A stretch of 64,000 bases of DNA from Boswellia sacra (Eukaryota > Streptophyta > Magnoliopsida > Sapindales > Burseraceae). A model generated the notes under the pieces. The model was not told the origin of the DNA and did no database searches. It saw only the letters and a program-made list of their open reading frames with translations. This document shows positions 1-11,299 of the stretch, piece after piece. Both the position numbers and the translations under genes were made by a program. Each line of letters begins with the position of its first letter. The first letter of the stretch is position 1. The stretch is from the NCBI GenBank assembly GCA_013180625.2, contig SNVD02010247.1, forward strand, positions 1 to 64,000, written 5' to 3'.

Positions 1-1410
1 TCTTGGATTGATCACCGGCTGAGAAGGTAATTTTCCTGAGCTTTGACTCTCAAATTTGCTCTTGTTAGTGGCCAATTGTCCCATTTGATTTTCCAGGTTT
101 TGGATACTTGCCCTAGTTTCCTGCTGAAATTGCATTGTGTTAGTGGCAAGTGCTTTAACAATATCCTGGAGAGACATACCTGAATTTTGCGGAGCTGGTT
201 GTGGTGCTGGTTGTGGTTGTGCTTGAATTGGTTGCTGCACCCTTGGTTGATTGAAACCTGGTGGTCGATGTGGTATGGCATTTGGGGCAATTGGTTGATG
301 ATTCCCATATCTTAAATTAGGGTGATCTCTCCATCCAGCATTGTAAGTATTGGAGAAAGGGTCATACCTTTGCCTTGGTTGTCCTTGAAATCCACCCATG
401 GCATTGGCTTGTTCTGTATCTCCTTCTTGCAAAGTTGGACACATGTCGGTTGGATGGTCCATGACAGAACATACTCCACATGCATAAGATTGCTGCATAT
501 GTCCTACAGCCATTTTTTTTACAAGAGAGGTAAGTTCACAAAGTTGTTGTTCAATGTTTGAAGTACTTACCTCATTTACTCTTTTTGGTAGTTGTGGCTC
601 AAATTGACTGCTGAATTGTTGAGAGTTCACTGCCATGTCACTAATCAAACGTCTTGGCACGTTCAGTGTTTTATTAACTAGTGCTCCACCACTAGCAGCA
701 TCAATGATACTCCTTTCCATGGGTAGGAGACCCTCATAGAAATATTGAATTAGGAGTCCATCACTAATTTGGTGTTTTGGACAGCTAGCACATAACCTCT
801 TAAATCTCTCCCAATATTCATGAAGTGATTCTCCATTGTGTTGTCGAATGCCACTAATATCTTTTCTAATATTTTTAACTTTCGAGGCTGGAAAGTATTT
901 CTCCAAAAAGAGTTTACTCATCTCATTCCAAGTGGTAATGGTACCTGGTGGTAGATTGTATAGCCAATCTTTTGCCGAATCTGCTAATGAGAATGGGAAG
1001 GCTCTCAATTTAATTTGCTCTTCAGAAACACCGGTTGGCGTCATACTTGAGCATACCACATGAAATTCTTTGAGGTGTTTGTTCGGATCCTCTCCTGCAA
1101 AACCATGAAATGTAGGCAAGAGATGAATCAGTACAGATTTAAGTTCAAAATCTATCTCAAAATTGGTGCTTATGCATAGCGGTTGTTGATCAATAATTGG
1201 AGCCGCTAACTCCTTAAGAGTCTGATCGTTTTCCATCGCCATTGCTTCCGATTCAGATTTGATTGAACTGCAAGAAGATGGGATGGAAGTATGTCGTGCA
1301 AGGTCAAATTCTGGAGGTGGAGTTGAAATTGACCGATTTAGCCTTAAATTCGAGGATTGGAGAAACTCCTTAATTCTCTAAAGTCGTTGATCCGCTTCTC
1401 CCTCGGACAT
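1..1410 (-). CDS. Gag polyprotein of gypsy element G1 (partial, runs off window)
   Basis: Gag forms the virus-like particle of the retrotransposon. Reading minus from the ATG at 1408-1410, the frame is open to base 1 except for one TAG at 1378-1380 (codon 11). An internal ATG at 1240-1242 gives a fully open frame. The central part is a Retrotrans_gag domain: an FHGFAGEDPNKHL start, then RAFPFSLADSAKDWL and a TWNEMSKLFLEKYFP block. About 300 residues in is a zinc knuckle of the form CX2CX4HX4C (CGVCSVMDHPTDMC). A proline/glutamine-rich stretch and a QMGQLA segment follow, as in Athila-like gag. The gag/protease junction is beyond the window. The single stop could be mutation or sequencing error. 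Confidence 0.85.
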
Positions 1411-1494
1411 AAAAGCCTAAACACAAACAATCAGGAAATAACAATCAAGAATCAGTAGTAAAAACAGAATAACAAATTGATTAGAAAAATCAAT

Positions 1495-1511
1495 CCCCGG
1501 CAACGGCGCCA
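1495..1511 (-). other. Primer-binding site of G1 (tRNA-Asp type)
   Basis: The minus strand reads TGGCGCCGTTGCCGGGG, complementary to the 3' end of plant tRNA-Asp including CCA. It lies 6 bases (AGTTTT) downstream of the LTR end, where minus-strand cDNA priming is expected. Confidence 0.85.
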
Positions 1512-1517
1512 AAAACT

Positions 1518-2938
1518 TGATGCGTTCGAAACTAGCAAGTATACTAGTCGCACAAGTAATAAAGTGATGAGTGAGATATCGTTTCCACGAGGATTGATTC
1601 TAATTAAATTTGTTATTTCCAGCAATAATAAACTAAATATGGGAGGTTTTGTTAAATGATTAATTAAACTGAATACGAGGGCAAATAAAGAATAACACAA
1701 CACAATATTAAATGAATTGAAAATTCAATGAGAGACACTTGGTTAAGGGTTCTTTCTCTGCCACAAGAGATGAATTTGTGAATTAACATAGAATTGTAAT
1801 CCAATTACAGCATTGAAGTTATCAACCGTAGATAACAACAAGCTCTGTTATCCCAATCTTTCCTTACTTTGTTGTTAAATAAAACAAGCTCTTTATTTAA
1901 TCTCTATCCATTAAACACCCTCGAACAAGCTCTCTAAGTTTAATTCAATAGAAGCATTACGATGAGAAAGATAGGTTGATCTAAGCAATAATCACACAAG
2001 TTCGGATTATTTAACCTAGGTTGTATTTTCCAATTGCAATCACTGATCACAATTTTGCTACTAATGATTGGAAATTCATGACAATTACGGATCAAGATTT
2101 CTAATCTAGCAATAGACAACAACAGATTATATTCAGTTGGCCATTCCAAATACAATCAGTAAGCAATCATAAGCATTAGATATGGGAAAATACAAGCAAC
2201 TTCAATTAGAGAATTGGATAACAATTTCTTACACAATCAACTCACAAAATCCATATCAAGGGCTTTGAAATCACCCTCAACCAATTCAAATTTAGTTACA
2301 CATATTCAATCAGAATAACAAATACAATACAGAGAAATTCCAGAATTGAAAAGGAAAGAAAGAACTTAGCAAATTCTTTGAAAATCTTCTTTGTAGATGA
2401 ATCTTCTTGGAATTGTAGTTCCTCCTCTTTCAAAATCTTCTTTCTCCTTCAAGAACTCCAAGGGATGAGAGAAATCTAGAAATGCAGCCTCCTCCCACGT
2501 TTTCCCCTCTTCAAGTTATGAAAATAAAACCCTAAAATGTGTTTAAATACTCTGCTTATAACTGCTACAGTGTCCCGTATTATACATGCTACAGTGATTT
2601 GTGGAATTACATTTCTATACTTCTCACACTGTTTTGATTACAACTTTTGGTACACTGAATGGATTTATAAACCGTAAATTTCTCCAGAAAATAGACTTCG
2701 AGAGCTTTCCAACGGTATATAATATGTCATCGGGTTCATTGTATATCAATACAATTAAATCCGAGAAGATCACTGACTAGCAGAGGTGAAAATGAAGGGT
2801 TTTACTCCATTTTTGTGCAAGTTGCTCCAAAACTCCTACAAACATCAAAACCACACAAAAACATAAAAATACCAAGGAATATAGCAAAGAAACATGGACG
2901 AATTGATATAAAAGTAATACATAAATAGACACCTATCA
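1518..2938 (-). repeat. 5' LTR of G1 (about 1.42 kb)
   Basis: On the minus strand it starts TGATAGGTGTCTA and ends GCATCA, giving TG...CA termini. The primer-binding site follows directly. It has no coding capacity and contains the element's promoter by position. The second LTR is not in the window, so its age cannot be estimated here. Confidence 0.8.
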
Positions 2939-3139
2939 GTAACATTCATTTATGTGCTTCGTCAATATATGTAACATTCACTTTCGTACCTCTGTACATG
3001 AAAAACATGTGCGACTATACAAAAAAAAAAAGTCACTATACAGTAATATGTACATATCCTCATACCATCTCCCCAAAAAGAAATGTGTAACTATACATAA
3101 TATATACATGACACGAGATCATGGTACAATCGTGTTGGG

Positions 3140-3256
3140 CTACTGAACCTTCACTGAATCGATGTCGGCATACACCATGGTGGTCGGAACATCCGTATAG
3201 TAGTGCTCATCATATGGTGTCTTTAGGGTGAAGGACAGTCCAAATTTACTTGTCAT
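3140..3256 (-). CDS. 38-aa ORF after a spliced leader, unknown function
   Basis: I do not recognise this protein. It starts at the ATG at 3254-3256, 10 bases inside a predicted exon (TTTGCAG acceptor, exon from 3267), and ends at TAG at 3140-3142. The peptide starts MTSKFGLSFTLKTPYDEHYY and then has a TDVPTTMVY stretch, with no membrane segment. An upstream leader exon ends at 3900 with a good donor (GAG|GTACGT). It sits where a MULE transposase N-terminus would be expected. It may be a small element-encoded protein or the first coding exon of a truncated gene. The composition looks protein-like, but the size gives weak support. Confidence 0.35.
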   Translation of the reverse strand: MTSKFGLSFTLKTPYDEHYYTDVPTTMVYADIDSVKVQ

Positions 3257-3339
3257 TTTGCTTCAACCTGCAAATACAAGGCCGTTATAGTTAAATATGA
3301 TGCACAAAGGCAAAAAAACAAAGCTCAAACAAGTAACCT

Positions 3340-3680
3340 GCCAAAACACTCGACGAAACTCGACAACACTCGACACACTCGATCGATCTCGACAACATAA
3401 ACCGACACACGACACTACCTTTCATCTAACATGTCGAGTGTCAAATACATGGTTCGAGACGTCGATATGTGTGTTTTCACATATCCGACACTCGACATGT
3501 CAGATTAAAGGTAGTGTCAAATGTCGGATCGAGTGTCGAATGAATCATCCGACACTCGATGTCTTTGACAATAGACTGATGCGAGTGTCAGTTATGAATC
3601 CGACACGACTCGACAAGACTCGGCACATAAGTGTCCAGCGTCGAATGGTGTCGAGAAAACTCTGACACTCGCCATCGTCT
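3340..3680. repeat. Clustered CGACACTCG-type short repeats in MULE leader intron
   Basis: Within about 340 bases the words cgacactcg, tcgagtgtcg and close variants recur many times in both orientations. They lie inside the predicted intron (3268-3899). Related words (tcgagtgtc, tgtcggat, catgtcgagcg) recur at the same place in the MULE at 55.12-55.32 kb. Confidence 0.7.
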
Positions 3681-4425
3681 ACCTCTTCACGAAACCAATC
3701 GGTTTTCACAGTTTTCATACACAGCAAACCACAAAATTCACATAATAACACTAGATTTATCCATAAAAACACAGAATAAGTTTACAAATCCGACGGAAAT
3801 CTCTAATTAAGATTCCTTAAAAACTAGATCAAATCTAACTAAACAAAAAACAAACAAATAAATCACTAAAACTACGAGAAAAACAACAAATAAACGTACC
3901 TCAATATCGATAAATGCTTCTATCTGCGTCTTCTTGTTTCTATCTTCAACCGATGCTCGTATCGATTTGCGTTTCAAACAGTGTTAAAAGGTTCCGATAA
4001 TTTTTCTCTGAAGAGAAAAATAAGTTTTAAAAAAAATTAAATATATAAGAGTAATTGAGTTTTTTTGTCAAAAAATATCTGTAATATAAAAATTTTTTAA
4101 GATGTATCTAAATTTCATTAAAAACCCGTAATTATATCTATTTTTTCAATTTTCTCTAAAATAAACAGGATTCGTTGTGTCGTTTTTCACTAAACATTAT
4201 TGGAGGCCTAATTAACAAGATCACGGTTACCATCTGATGCTATTATTGATTAATGTTACGTTGATCAATGTCACGTCAAACATTAAGGATAGTCTATAGT
4301 ATTTTCCCTTATTTAAATTGTATTCAAGAGATAAGCAAGAGAGGAAATTAGATGCAAAGACCTTACTGGTCAACGTTAAGGGCGTATTTTCTCTTTGTTT
4401 TTTCCAAGAAAATATTATATTGACA

Positions 4426-4690
4426 ATGGAGAATAATTTTACAGTCAAGTCCATTGCCTTCTCTTGTGCTTTTGCTACCATTATAGCATGTCTATGGACG
4501 GTGCTGAACTGGGTTTGGTTGAAGCCTCGAGAAGTATCTGAGACAGCAAGGTTTCTCTGGAAACACCTACAAACTTTTTCATGGAGACATCAAAGAGATG
4601 AAAAGCGATCAACAACCAGAACCATCAAAATCTCTGATGATATCACTTCACAAATCCTGCCATTCCACCATCATATCATTACCAAGTATG
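4426..4690 (+). pseudogene. Orphan exon 1 of a CYP72A-type cytochrome P450
   Basis: This encodes about 88 residues matching the start of CYP72A enzymes, ER-anchored monooxygenases of terpenoid and hormone metabolism. There is an N-terminal hydrophobic anchor (AFSCAFATIIACLW), then LNWVWLKPRE and, near the end, ISDDITSQILPFHHHIITKYG, the usual end of CYP72 exon 1. The exon stops at a GTATGC donor in the expected phase, splitting a glycine codon. No exon 2, I-helix, ExxR or heme-cysteine sequence is found in the next several kb, so it is a truncated relic. The ATG at 4426 is preferred to an upstream in-frame one at 4318 because it starts just before the anchor. Confidence 0.75.
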
Positions 4691-4770
4691 GTATGCAACA
4701 ATTTTTTTTTCCCTCAATTTACATCACTCTTTATCTTCCGCAAATTAATTTTAACTTAATTAATATGTAA

Positions 4771-5239
4771 CGATCCTTGTTTGTAAATAGTGAATTAATT
4801 TCTTGAAAGTGTATAGCTTTTTATTATCTTCGAGTAATTTTTTAAATTCTAATTAAAAACATTGATGGAAATACCCACATTATAATCTGGGGTACACAAT
4901 CTTTAACATCTAGATTAGTTTTCAACAAATCCCTCTAATATGGGTGTCATTATTCTTTTATTTCTACTCATAATTCTCTTCCACCAGGCAAATCTCAGGA
5001 TCTAATCTAATTGGGATTTAAATTTTTCAGAATCATTTTAAACAATCGGTGTAGCAGACACCTTCAATTACTTAAAATTAAAAAGAATAGAAGCTTTATA
5101 ATATAAGTAAATTTTTCTACCAATTAACTCTCGACTTAACATCCATTTGATTGTTGCATCCTCCACAGCCACAATTAAATCATAAAAAGAAAAAAAAATT
5201 TAGGACAGTTCCCTGAATTAAAACATGAAAGAGAGAGAC
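4771..5239. other. AT-rich non-coding stretch
   Basis: Low-complexity A/T-rich DNA downstream of the P450 exon. I see no coding exon or clear repeat structure in it. Confidence 0.5.
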
Positions 5240-5660
5240 ATGTAAAACCTTGAGGCTGTCCCATAAAACAACTCTAGGCCGGGTGAAATTGAGCTCTCAC
5301 ATCATTCAGAGCAAGAGCCCATTTGGATCGGCCAAACAAATTATAAAAACCCAGAAACACAATCGAAAGAGAAGACAAGATATTAAATGTACAAGACCCT
5401 TCGTTACTTTTCAACTGCAAGTTGAGAGAAATTGAGACAAGGGTATTACAAAGCTTGATATGCCCCCAACGGAACCACAGCGGCGCCAAGAATTGAAGAG
5501 GCCAGTCAACCACACTGGGTTCTCAAAAGGCGATGAGAATGAAAAACCCTATCCCCAGCTTCTTGCTATTTATCATCAGGGGGCTTTTCGTGGATTCTCT
5601 ATATTACCCTTCCTTCCATTCACCCTTCTCTCCAATTCATTCTAATGCTACTCTTTTTCT
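5240..5660. other. Unassigned GC-richer island
   Basis: These ~400 bases stand out from the AT-rich surroundings. On the minus strand there is a TATAAATAG-like word context followed by agggttttt and mixed-composition sequence, resembling a promoter plus 5' UTR or first exon. Short overlapping ORFs (about 60-80 codons) exist on both strands and none resembles a family I know. It could be the first exon of a lost gene or a degraded repeat. Confidence 0.3.
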
Positions 5661-7310
5661 CAAAAACTTTAACTTAACCCTGAAATTTTTCATAAAATAT
5701 CCCAAATTTCAAATTTAAAAAAAAGGGGTTATTTATTGAAGAAGTTTCTAATTTAGATTATTTTCTCAATTTTTCTTCAAACTTTTAATTCATAACAACT
5801 TGACAAATATTAATTTCTTTTAAATAAAAATCACGTATTAACCTATAAATATATCATATCATCCATTCATTATCTTTGTTTTTTATATCGAATATACTTT
5901 AGACATTTTCTGTCTTCTGAAGCGCTATCAAACTTCTAAAAAAAATTAACATACATGAATATATCATAAAATATAAAAATAGAAAATTTCATATTATTTA
6001 TTAAATGGCACATGCAATTATTATTTTTAATTAATTAATTTAAATAGAATGCCGTTAATGTGGCTCTTTATTAATATTCTCAATATAGTTTATTGAATAA
6101 ATAACATAACTAATTTATTGGGTAATTTTAATAGTAAAAAATAATTTTGTAGTCAACCAATCCATACAATCAATTCATGAATTGTATTGTATTGACACAA
6201 CACAATACTTAATAATTATCTTTTATTTCATTAAAACTTTCATCATTTGTTATCACTTCTTAGCCCACCAACGAAATTTTGCCACAGCAAATCCATTCCA
6301 TCCATGATAAAAGTCTAAACATGCCATATAAACTTCATTTTTTAGGGGAAAAACAAAAACAAACACTGATTTTATTCCCAAGAAGATGATATTTCAATTA
6401 CAAAATTTAAAAAAAAAAATTCATTAGTACTAGTTAAATAATTTGAGTAGGTAACATCTATCTGTTAAATAAACTGTTAATTAAAAATGGCCTAAACTTG
6501 CCAGATCGGAGCCACGAAATGGTTTGCAAAACCATCTTTGACAGAAAAGTAAAGAATTATGGAGATACACAAGAAGCAAAATTGGAATTAAAAATTAGCC
6601 TTCCATAAATCGTAACATGTATTTCCATACTGATCCTAAAACAACCCTCCTGTTAAATCCTATGAAATGATTCCTGAAAATCCCAATAGAGAAAGAGTTA
6701 TGAGAAGTACAGAAAACCAATAGATATCAAACACAGAAGAAAATGCACAGACAAGTAATTAATGACACTTCAGATAAAATGCACGAGAGGCTCTTTTGTG
6801 CTTGGAAAAGCAATCAAATAAAGCACATTCTATACTACATTCAGAAGAAAAAAAAAATTTAAAATCCAACTTCCAGTTATCTAATCACCCAAAGAGAATA
6901 AAATTTTACACACCTAAATTACTTCGAACCATAGCATTCATGCCATTTGAGGGTTCACACAGGAGATGGATTTCTTAATGGCAGCACAAGTTTGGTAAAT
7001 TGGGATACTGACAATTGCACCCTGCACAATCTCATAGTCACCAATATGGGGAAGTGGATAGAAAACGAACTTTCTGCTAAATCCTTTCCAAGGATTTGAA
7101 AATATCCACCTTGATAACAGCTTAAAGCTGTTTGATACTTTCAAGAGATGAGCTTTCACAAAAGCTGCAAAGGGTATTTAATCTCAGGTGAATCTAGTTA
7201 CTTGACTAACCGCATAATCTCTCATCTTGGAAATTAAGATTTTTTTAATTTTTTATTTTTTATAACCAGAAATCCCACCACCTTCTCCTTGTTTACTGAG
7301 TTTTAAACTG
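5661..7310. other. Non-coding DNA between island and IMP1 3' end
   Basis: Very AT-rich to about 6480, then mixed composition to 7310. No exon could be recognised. The 6480-7310 part may hold 3' UTR or downstream sequence of IMP1. Confidence 0.4.
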
Positions 7311-7311
7311 A

Positions 7312-7465
7312 GAGCTAGATCCACACTCTGTAAGCTTAGTAGCCAGAAAACATCTTGGAAAAATATATTCTCATTAGGTGGCTCCAAGGGGATCTAAATC
7401 CTTGACCTCACCAATGGGGCCGAAGACTTCTTAACACTAAACCCAAACCTTTGGGTTTATCTTGG
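7312..7465 (-). mobile_element. SINE-like repeat, copy 1
   Basis: Read on the minus strand this ~150-bp unit starts AAACCCAAAGGTTTGGGTTTA, continues GGCCCCATTGGTGAGGTCAAG and ends GAGTGTGGATCTAGC. It matches, with many substitutions, the unit at 8579-8735 on the plus strand. TTAGTGTTAAG resembles an A box and the region near GGATTTAGATC resembles a degenerate B box, so a tRNA-derived SINE is likely. It lies about 530 bases beyond the IMP1 stop. Confidence 0.5.
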
Positions 7466-7993
7466 TAATTAGAACTAATATGAGATCTGTCCAAGGATGA
7501 ACATAGACATGAATATTGTCAGTGGAATAGCTGTTGGTGAGATGCTTCGTCTCAGTCTGCAAATGGCATCAGGGTGTGACTAATATATTGTTAAGAGTAT
7601 ATGCCACAGAAGATAAAAAAAGAGTCGGGGTAAGCCTCAGAGGTTCTGATGAGGCCAAGGAAAGGCAACAAGGAAGAACCAAACAAAGATTTCAGAAGAA
7701 TTACAAAGAGTCATAACATAAAATTACATAAACTATCATAGTAATATAAATGGTTCAAATCATAAAGTTTGGAAGAATAATATATTATGCATTCATGACA
7801 CACATACAAGGAACATAAAAAAAAAAAAAAAAGCTCATCTGTTTGAGAGAACTTTAAGCCTTTAAATATACTAATGCTTGAAGAAACCATTCCAAAAGGC
7901 TCTTATCTCATGACTTAACATAATTGATAAAGTCATGGTACATAGAAAGAATTAAAATAAAAAATCAACGATAAACCTGGATTGTCCAAGTGC

Positions 7994-10900
7994 TCAAGGT
8001 CCCAATGGTCCAAAGCCATCAGGTGGCCACACCTGATGAACAAAGCATAAGTGGTTAAACTATGTAAATGATGAAATTTCTAACTTCCAATGAATGCAGA
8101 TAATCTATTGAAAATACAAAACTTATGGAGCAAAAAATTTATAATACCGATTAAGCTACACAAAACCACTCAAAACAGAAATTCCCACAGAAAGTGGACA
8201 CAAGGAGGTAGCCTAATGTCAGTGCATGACTCTGAGGGAAAACAGAATTGTCTGGAAGCTTTCTTCCAGAAGCACGTGGATTCAGCATATGAATTATTGA
8301 AATGTGATGAATGAAAGACAGAAGAAGAAGATAAATAGAGAACTGGGCTGAACGCTTTCAATTCTATTTTCTTGTTCATGTGTCAACCCAGAAAATGAAA
8401 ATTAACAATTAGACACATTTATCAATTTCATGTTAAAACTTCTAACCTAATATCCTATATCTGAAATGTATGAAGAAATAAATCCTTTAAAAACTTTTAA
8501 ATTTCTAAAAAATATAATAATAATAATAAAAAGAAACTTTAAAACTTTAAGTAACTAACCACCAATAACTTAAATGTTAGAAACCCCAAGGGTTGGACTT
8601 AATGGTAAGTGGCCTTGGCCCCATCAGTAAGCTCAAGAGTTCTAATCTCCTTAGGCCACCTACTCGGAACACGTATATGTCTCACATGTTTCTCGGCTAC
8701 CAACTTTGTGGAGTGTGGATGTAACACCTAGTTTAAAAACATAACGAATGAAGAAAGGACAAGAGGGAAAACCCAACCCAAAAAAAAAAAAGAAAAAAAA
8801 GAAAAAAAGAAAACTTAAGTGTAAGGGACCAAATTTAAAAAATAACACAAGGAGAAAAAACCACTTCAATGTGTTTATGCTTTTTAACCTAAGTCTCAAA
8901 ATCTCATTGTATAAGGTTGTAGTTGGTACTATATATGATCACAATCTAATCCTGAACCTTGAAACAGAACCCTTGAGATAACAAAATCTTTAAACACAAA
9001 ACCAAATAACTTATTTCAACCAAATTAATTCAGTGACTGGAACATCACATCTTATTGGAATATAAGATGTGATCCAAAAACTGCCGGTACTTTGGTGAAT
9101 GGTGGGTGACCAATAGAAAACAAAAATGAAGTAAGGGTGGTAAGTAGCAAATATCAATGACTTCGAGTTCAAGTATTCCTGATCACCATATCAAGCCCAC
9201 CAAGTAAATTTATAATCATATACTGCAGAAAAACAAGAAACTCGAGAAAAAGCAGAATTAGAGATCAAAAGTTTGAATGCTTACAATATGGATCTTAGTT
9301 GGAGTTCTAAACAACTTTCTTCCCTAAATATCAAGTCATATAGGTTTTATTAAATTTATCAGAAGCTGATCTTGTTTTGTTTTTCCAAAGTTTTGTAATA
9401 TTTAAAACAGCTATATGACACTGTTTTATGATAAATTTTGATTTCAAACTCTCCCCTAGTCGCTAGTCCTAAAACAATTAAATCCTCATTGAAACAACCA
9501 AAAGAGAAACTGCATTTTTCTTTCCTACATCATTATATCATTTATTGATTTACCTTTCGCTTTGGGAAATACTTCTTAAAATTTTATTGTAATTAATAAC
9601 AAAATTCAGCACATAGACATTATGACCACAGAACAAAATAAATCTAAAGATAAGCAGTACCCTGAAAAAAGCCCTCCCCTGAATAAGGCCATAAGGAACA
9701 GGCCCAAAATGTCGTGAATCATTTGAAGCATATATATTATCCCCTTGAATCCAAACATGCCCCTTTGGAACCTGTCCATCAGAAACCAAATATAAGAGAA
9801 CAAAAAGCAATGATTTTGGAAGCAATGACAACATCATAGTATAGACTAGGATAGGCTTTTATTGCAAAATCCACAGTGTGATATTCAATATAGACCATAA
9901 AGGACAGGCTTGAATTGCAAAACCCACAATTGGATATTTGACATAGACCATAAAGCCCTTACATACTTCGTTGAGTAGAGAAACGGAGCAAGAGAGTAAT
10001 CTGTTGCTAAATGAAGTAAAAGGCATTATGTAATGCCAAAATTTGATATCTCTCTTTTCTTCTTATAATTATTTTCTTTTTTCTCTCTAATGCCTTATGT
10101 GAGGCCGCCTTCTCCTTTTACTAAAAATTTGACATGAGCTTCCTTCATGAAGCTAGAGGCATCTAATGGGTTTGAGTGAATGCACCTTATAGCACATTAA
10201 ACTTCTTATTAAAGATGATAAGAAAATCCCATAATAAACGACCAATAATCAATAAAGAAAAGAAGCTGGGATTGATATGAAGATAATTAAATATATTATA
10301 GCTCCAATAAGAACAGATCAGTTCGACCACAAAGATATAATTTAGTTCATCTAGCATCTTCTATTTGACACTTGAACTATGCTGTAAGTCAAACAAAATG
10401 AATGAAAGCCAAATCCGGGCAAGGTTCATTCAAACAGGCTCCGATTATGCATCTTCTAATGGGATTAGTCTAATGTGCATTCACATGTGCTCTTCTTTCT
10501 AAACACCGCACTTCGACTTACCTGCGTCGTAACAATTCACATTTCAAACATTCTTACTCTCTAATTCTAAAAATGGTCATCTCTCACCAAACATACACAA
10601 TCCCGGTAACATTACCAAAGTTACAAGTAACTAACATGCGTGAGGAGAGGAAATATAGGTACCACGACAGTTTTACAAGTGTCACTGATCCAGGGGTCGA
10701 AGAAAGTGACACGATCACCCTCGAGGCCGAGAATGCGCTTGGTGACGATCTTCATAGGGTCTCTAGGAGATTGAACCAGTACCACATCACCTGGACCCAC
10801 TCGTCCCAAACGGTGGGACAGCTGTTCCGATAATAAAACGTCGCCAGTTAAGTTCAAGGTCGGGAGCATGCTGGGCCCGTATGCCTGCACCCACCAGACC

Positions 10901-11075
10901 ACAATTAGAACTCCAAAAAAAATTAAAATTTAAAATGTTTTTGAAAAGAAAAATGATTGAGAAGAACCAGGGTAGGGGAGCAGAGATAGTTGTTGGTGAG
11001 GTGGAGCAAACAGAGGAATCTAGCCACTGTTGAGGCTTGGGTTAAGGCTTCTCTCGCTGTCACTCTCCAACTCAT
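7994..11075 (-). CDS. IMP1: Mitochondrial inner membrane protease subunit 1 (IMP1-like), 4 exons
   Basis: IMP1 is a membrane-bound serine peptidase of the S26 signal-peptidase family. It removes sorting signals from proteins delivered to the mitochondrial intermembrane space. Exons (minus): 11075-10968, 10884-10663, 9771-9661, 8032-7994. All introns are GT/AG and the total is 159 aa, close to the plant homologues. Catalytic Ser41 lies in YGPSMLPTLN and Lys85 in VTKRILGLEGD. The S26 box VPKGHVWIQGDN and the SRHFGPVPYGLIQGR signature follow in exon 3. Exon 4 encodes only VWPPDGFGPLGP then TGA. Residues about 17-30 (ARFLCLLHLTNNY) fit the N-terminal membrane region. The start is the only upstream ATG giving the family N-terminus. 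SINE-like repeats sit in intron 3 and downstream. I see no defect. Confidence 0.92.
8579..8810 (+). mobile_element. SINE-like repeat, copy 2, with A-rich tail (IMP1 intron 3)
   Basis: It starts AAACCCCAAGGGTTGGACTT. A-box-like TTAATGGTAAGTGG and B-box-like GAGTTCTAATC follow, and the body ends near GAGTGTGGATGTAAC (8735). A stretch with runs of A lies at 8778-8810. It is the same family as the minus-strand copy at 7312-7465. The A-rich run could be the SINE tail or an unrelated tract. Confidence 0.5.
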
Positions 11076-11299
11076 CTTCTCACTTTCATCTTCTCCTCTT
11101 CCTCCCCTTTTCTTTCCCTCATTCTCTGCTTGTCAGGAGACGGGGTTAAAGATGGGCTTAATATGTGGGCCCAGGCCCATCAAAGCTTCCTTTTCTTTCT
11201 ATACTAATAATAGAATTTTATTAAAAAAAAAAAAGAAAAAAAGAAAGAAAACCCAAAGCTAAGAAATTCAGTTGAAAAATAACCCAAAGATTTAAAGTT

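Larger units (their letters stand above)
1..2938 (-). mobile_element. Ty3/gypsy retrotransposon G1, 5' part (Athila/Tat-type)
   Basis: On the minus strand the order is 5' LTR (2938-1518), six-base spacer, primer-binding site, then a gag gene that runs off the left edge. Polymerase and the 3' LTR lie outside the window. The gag type and the tRNA-Asp-like primer site are what is known for the Athila/Tat side of the gypsy superfamily. The insertion abuts a Mutator-like fragment at 2939, so it probably landed inside it. The target duplication cannot be checked because the other LTR is absent. The gag is nearly open, which suggests a fairly recent insertion. Confidence 0.85.
2939..4166 (-). mobile_element. 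Mutator-like element, 5'-end fragment
   Basis: Read on the minus strand, this starts near 4166 with a terminal sequence beginning GAGAAAATTGAAAAAATAG, like MULE ends. A leader exon follows (to 3900), then a 632-nt intron full of short repeats (3899-3268) and a second exon with a 38-codon ORF (3256-3140). It is then cut by gypsy element G1 at 2939. The same order (end sequence, roughly 500 bases, repeats, acceptor, first ORF) recurs in the MULE at 54.65 kb. No transposase is left here. The exact outer boundary is uncertain by about 10 bases. Confidence 0.55.

Noticed and set aside
10573..10833. Plus-strand open frame of 86 codons
   Set aside because: Antisense to IMP1 exon 2.
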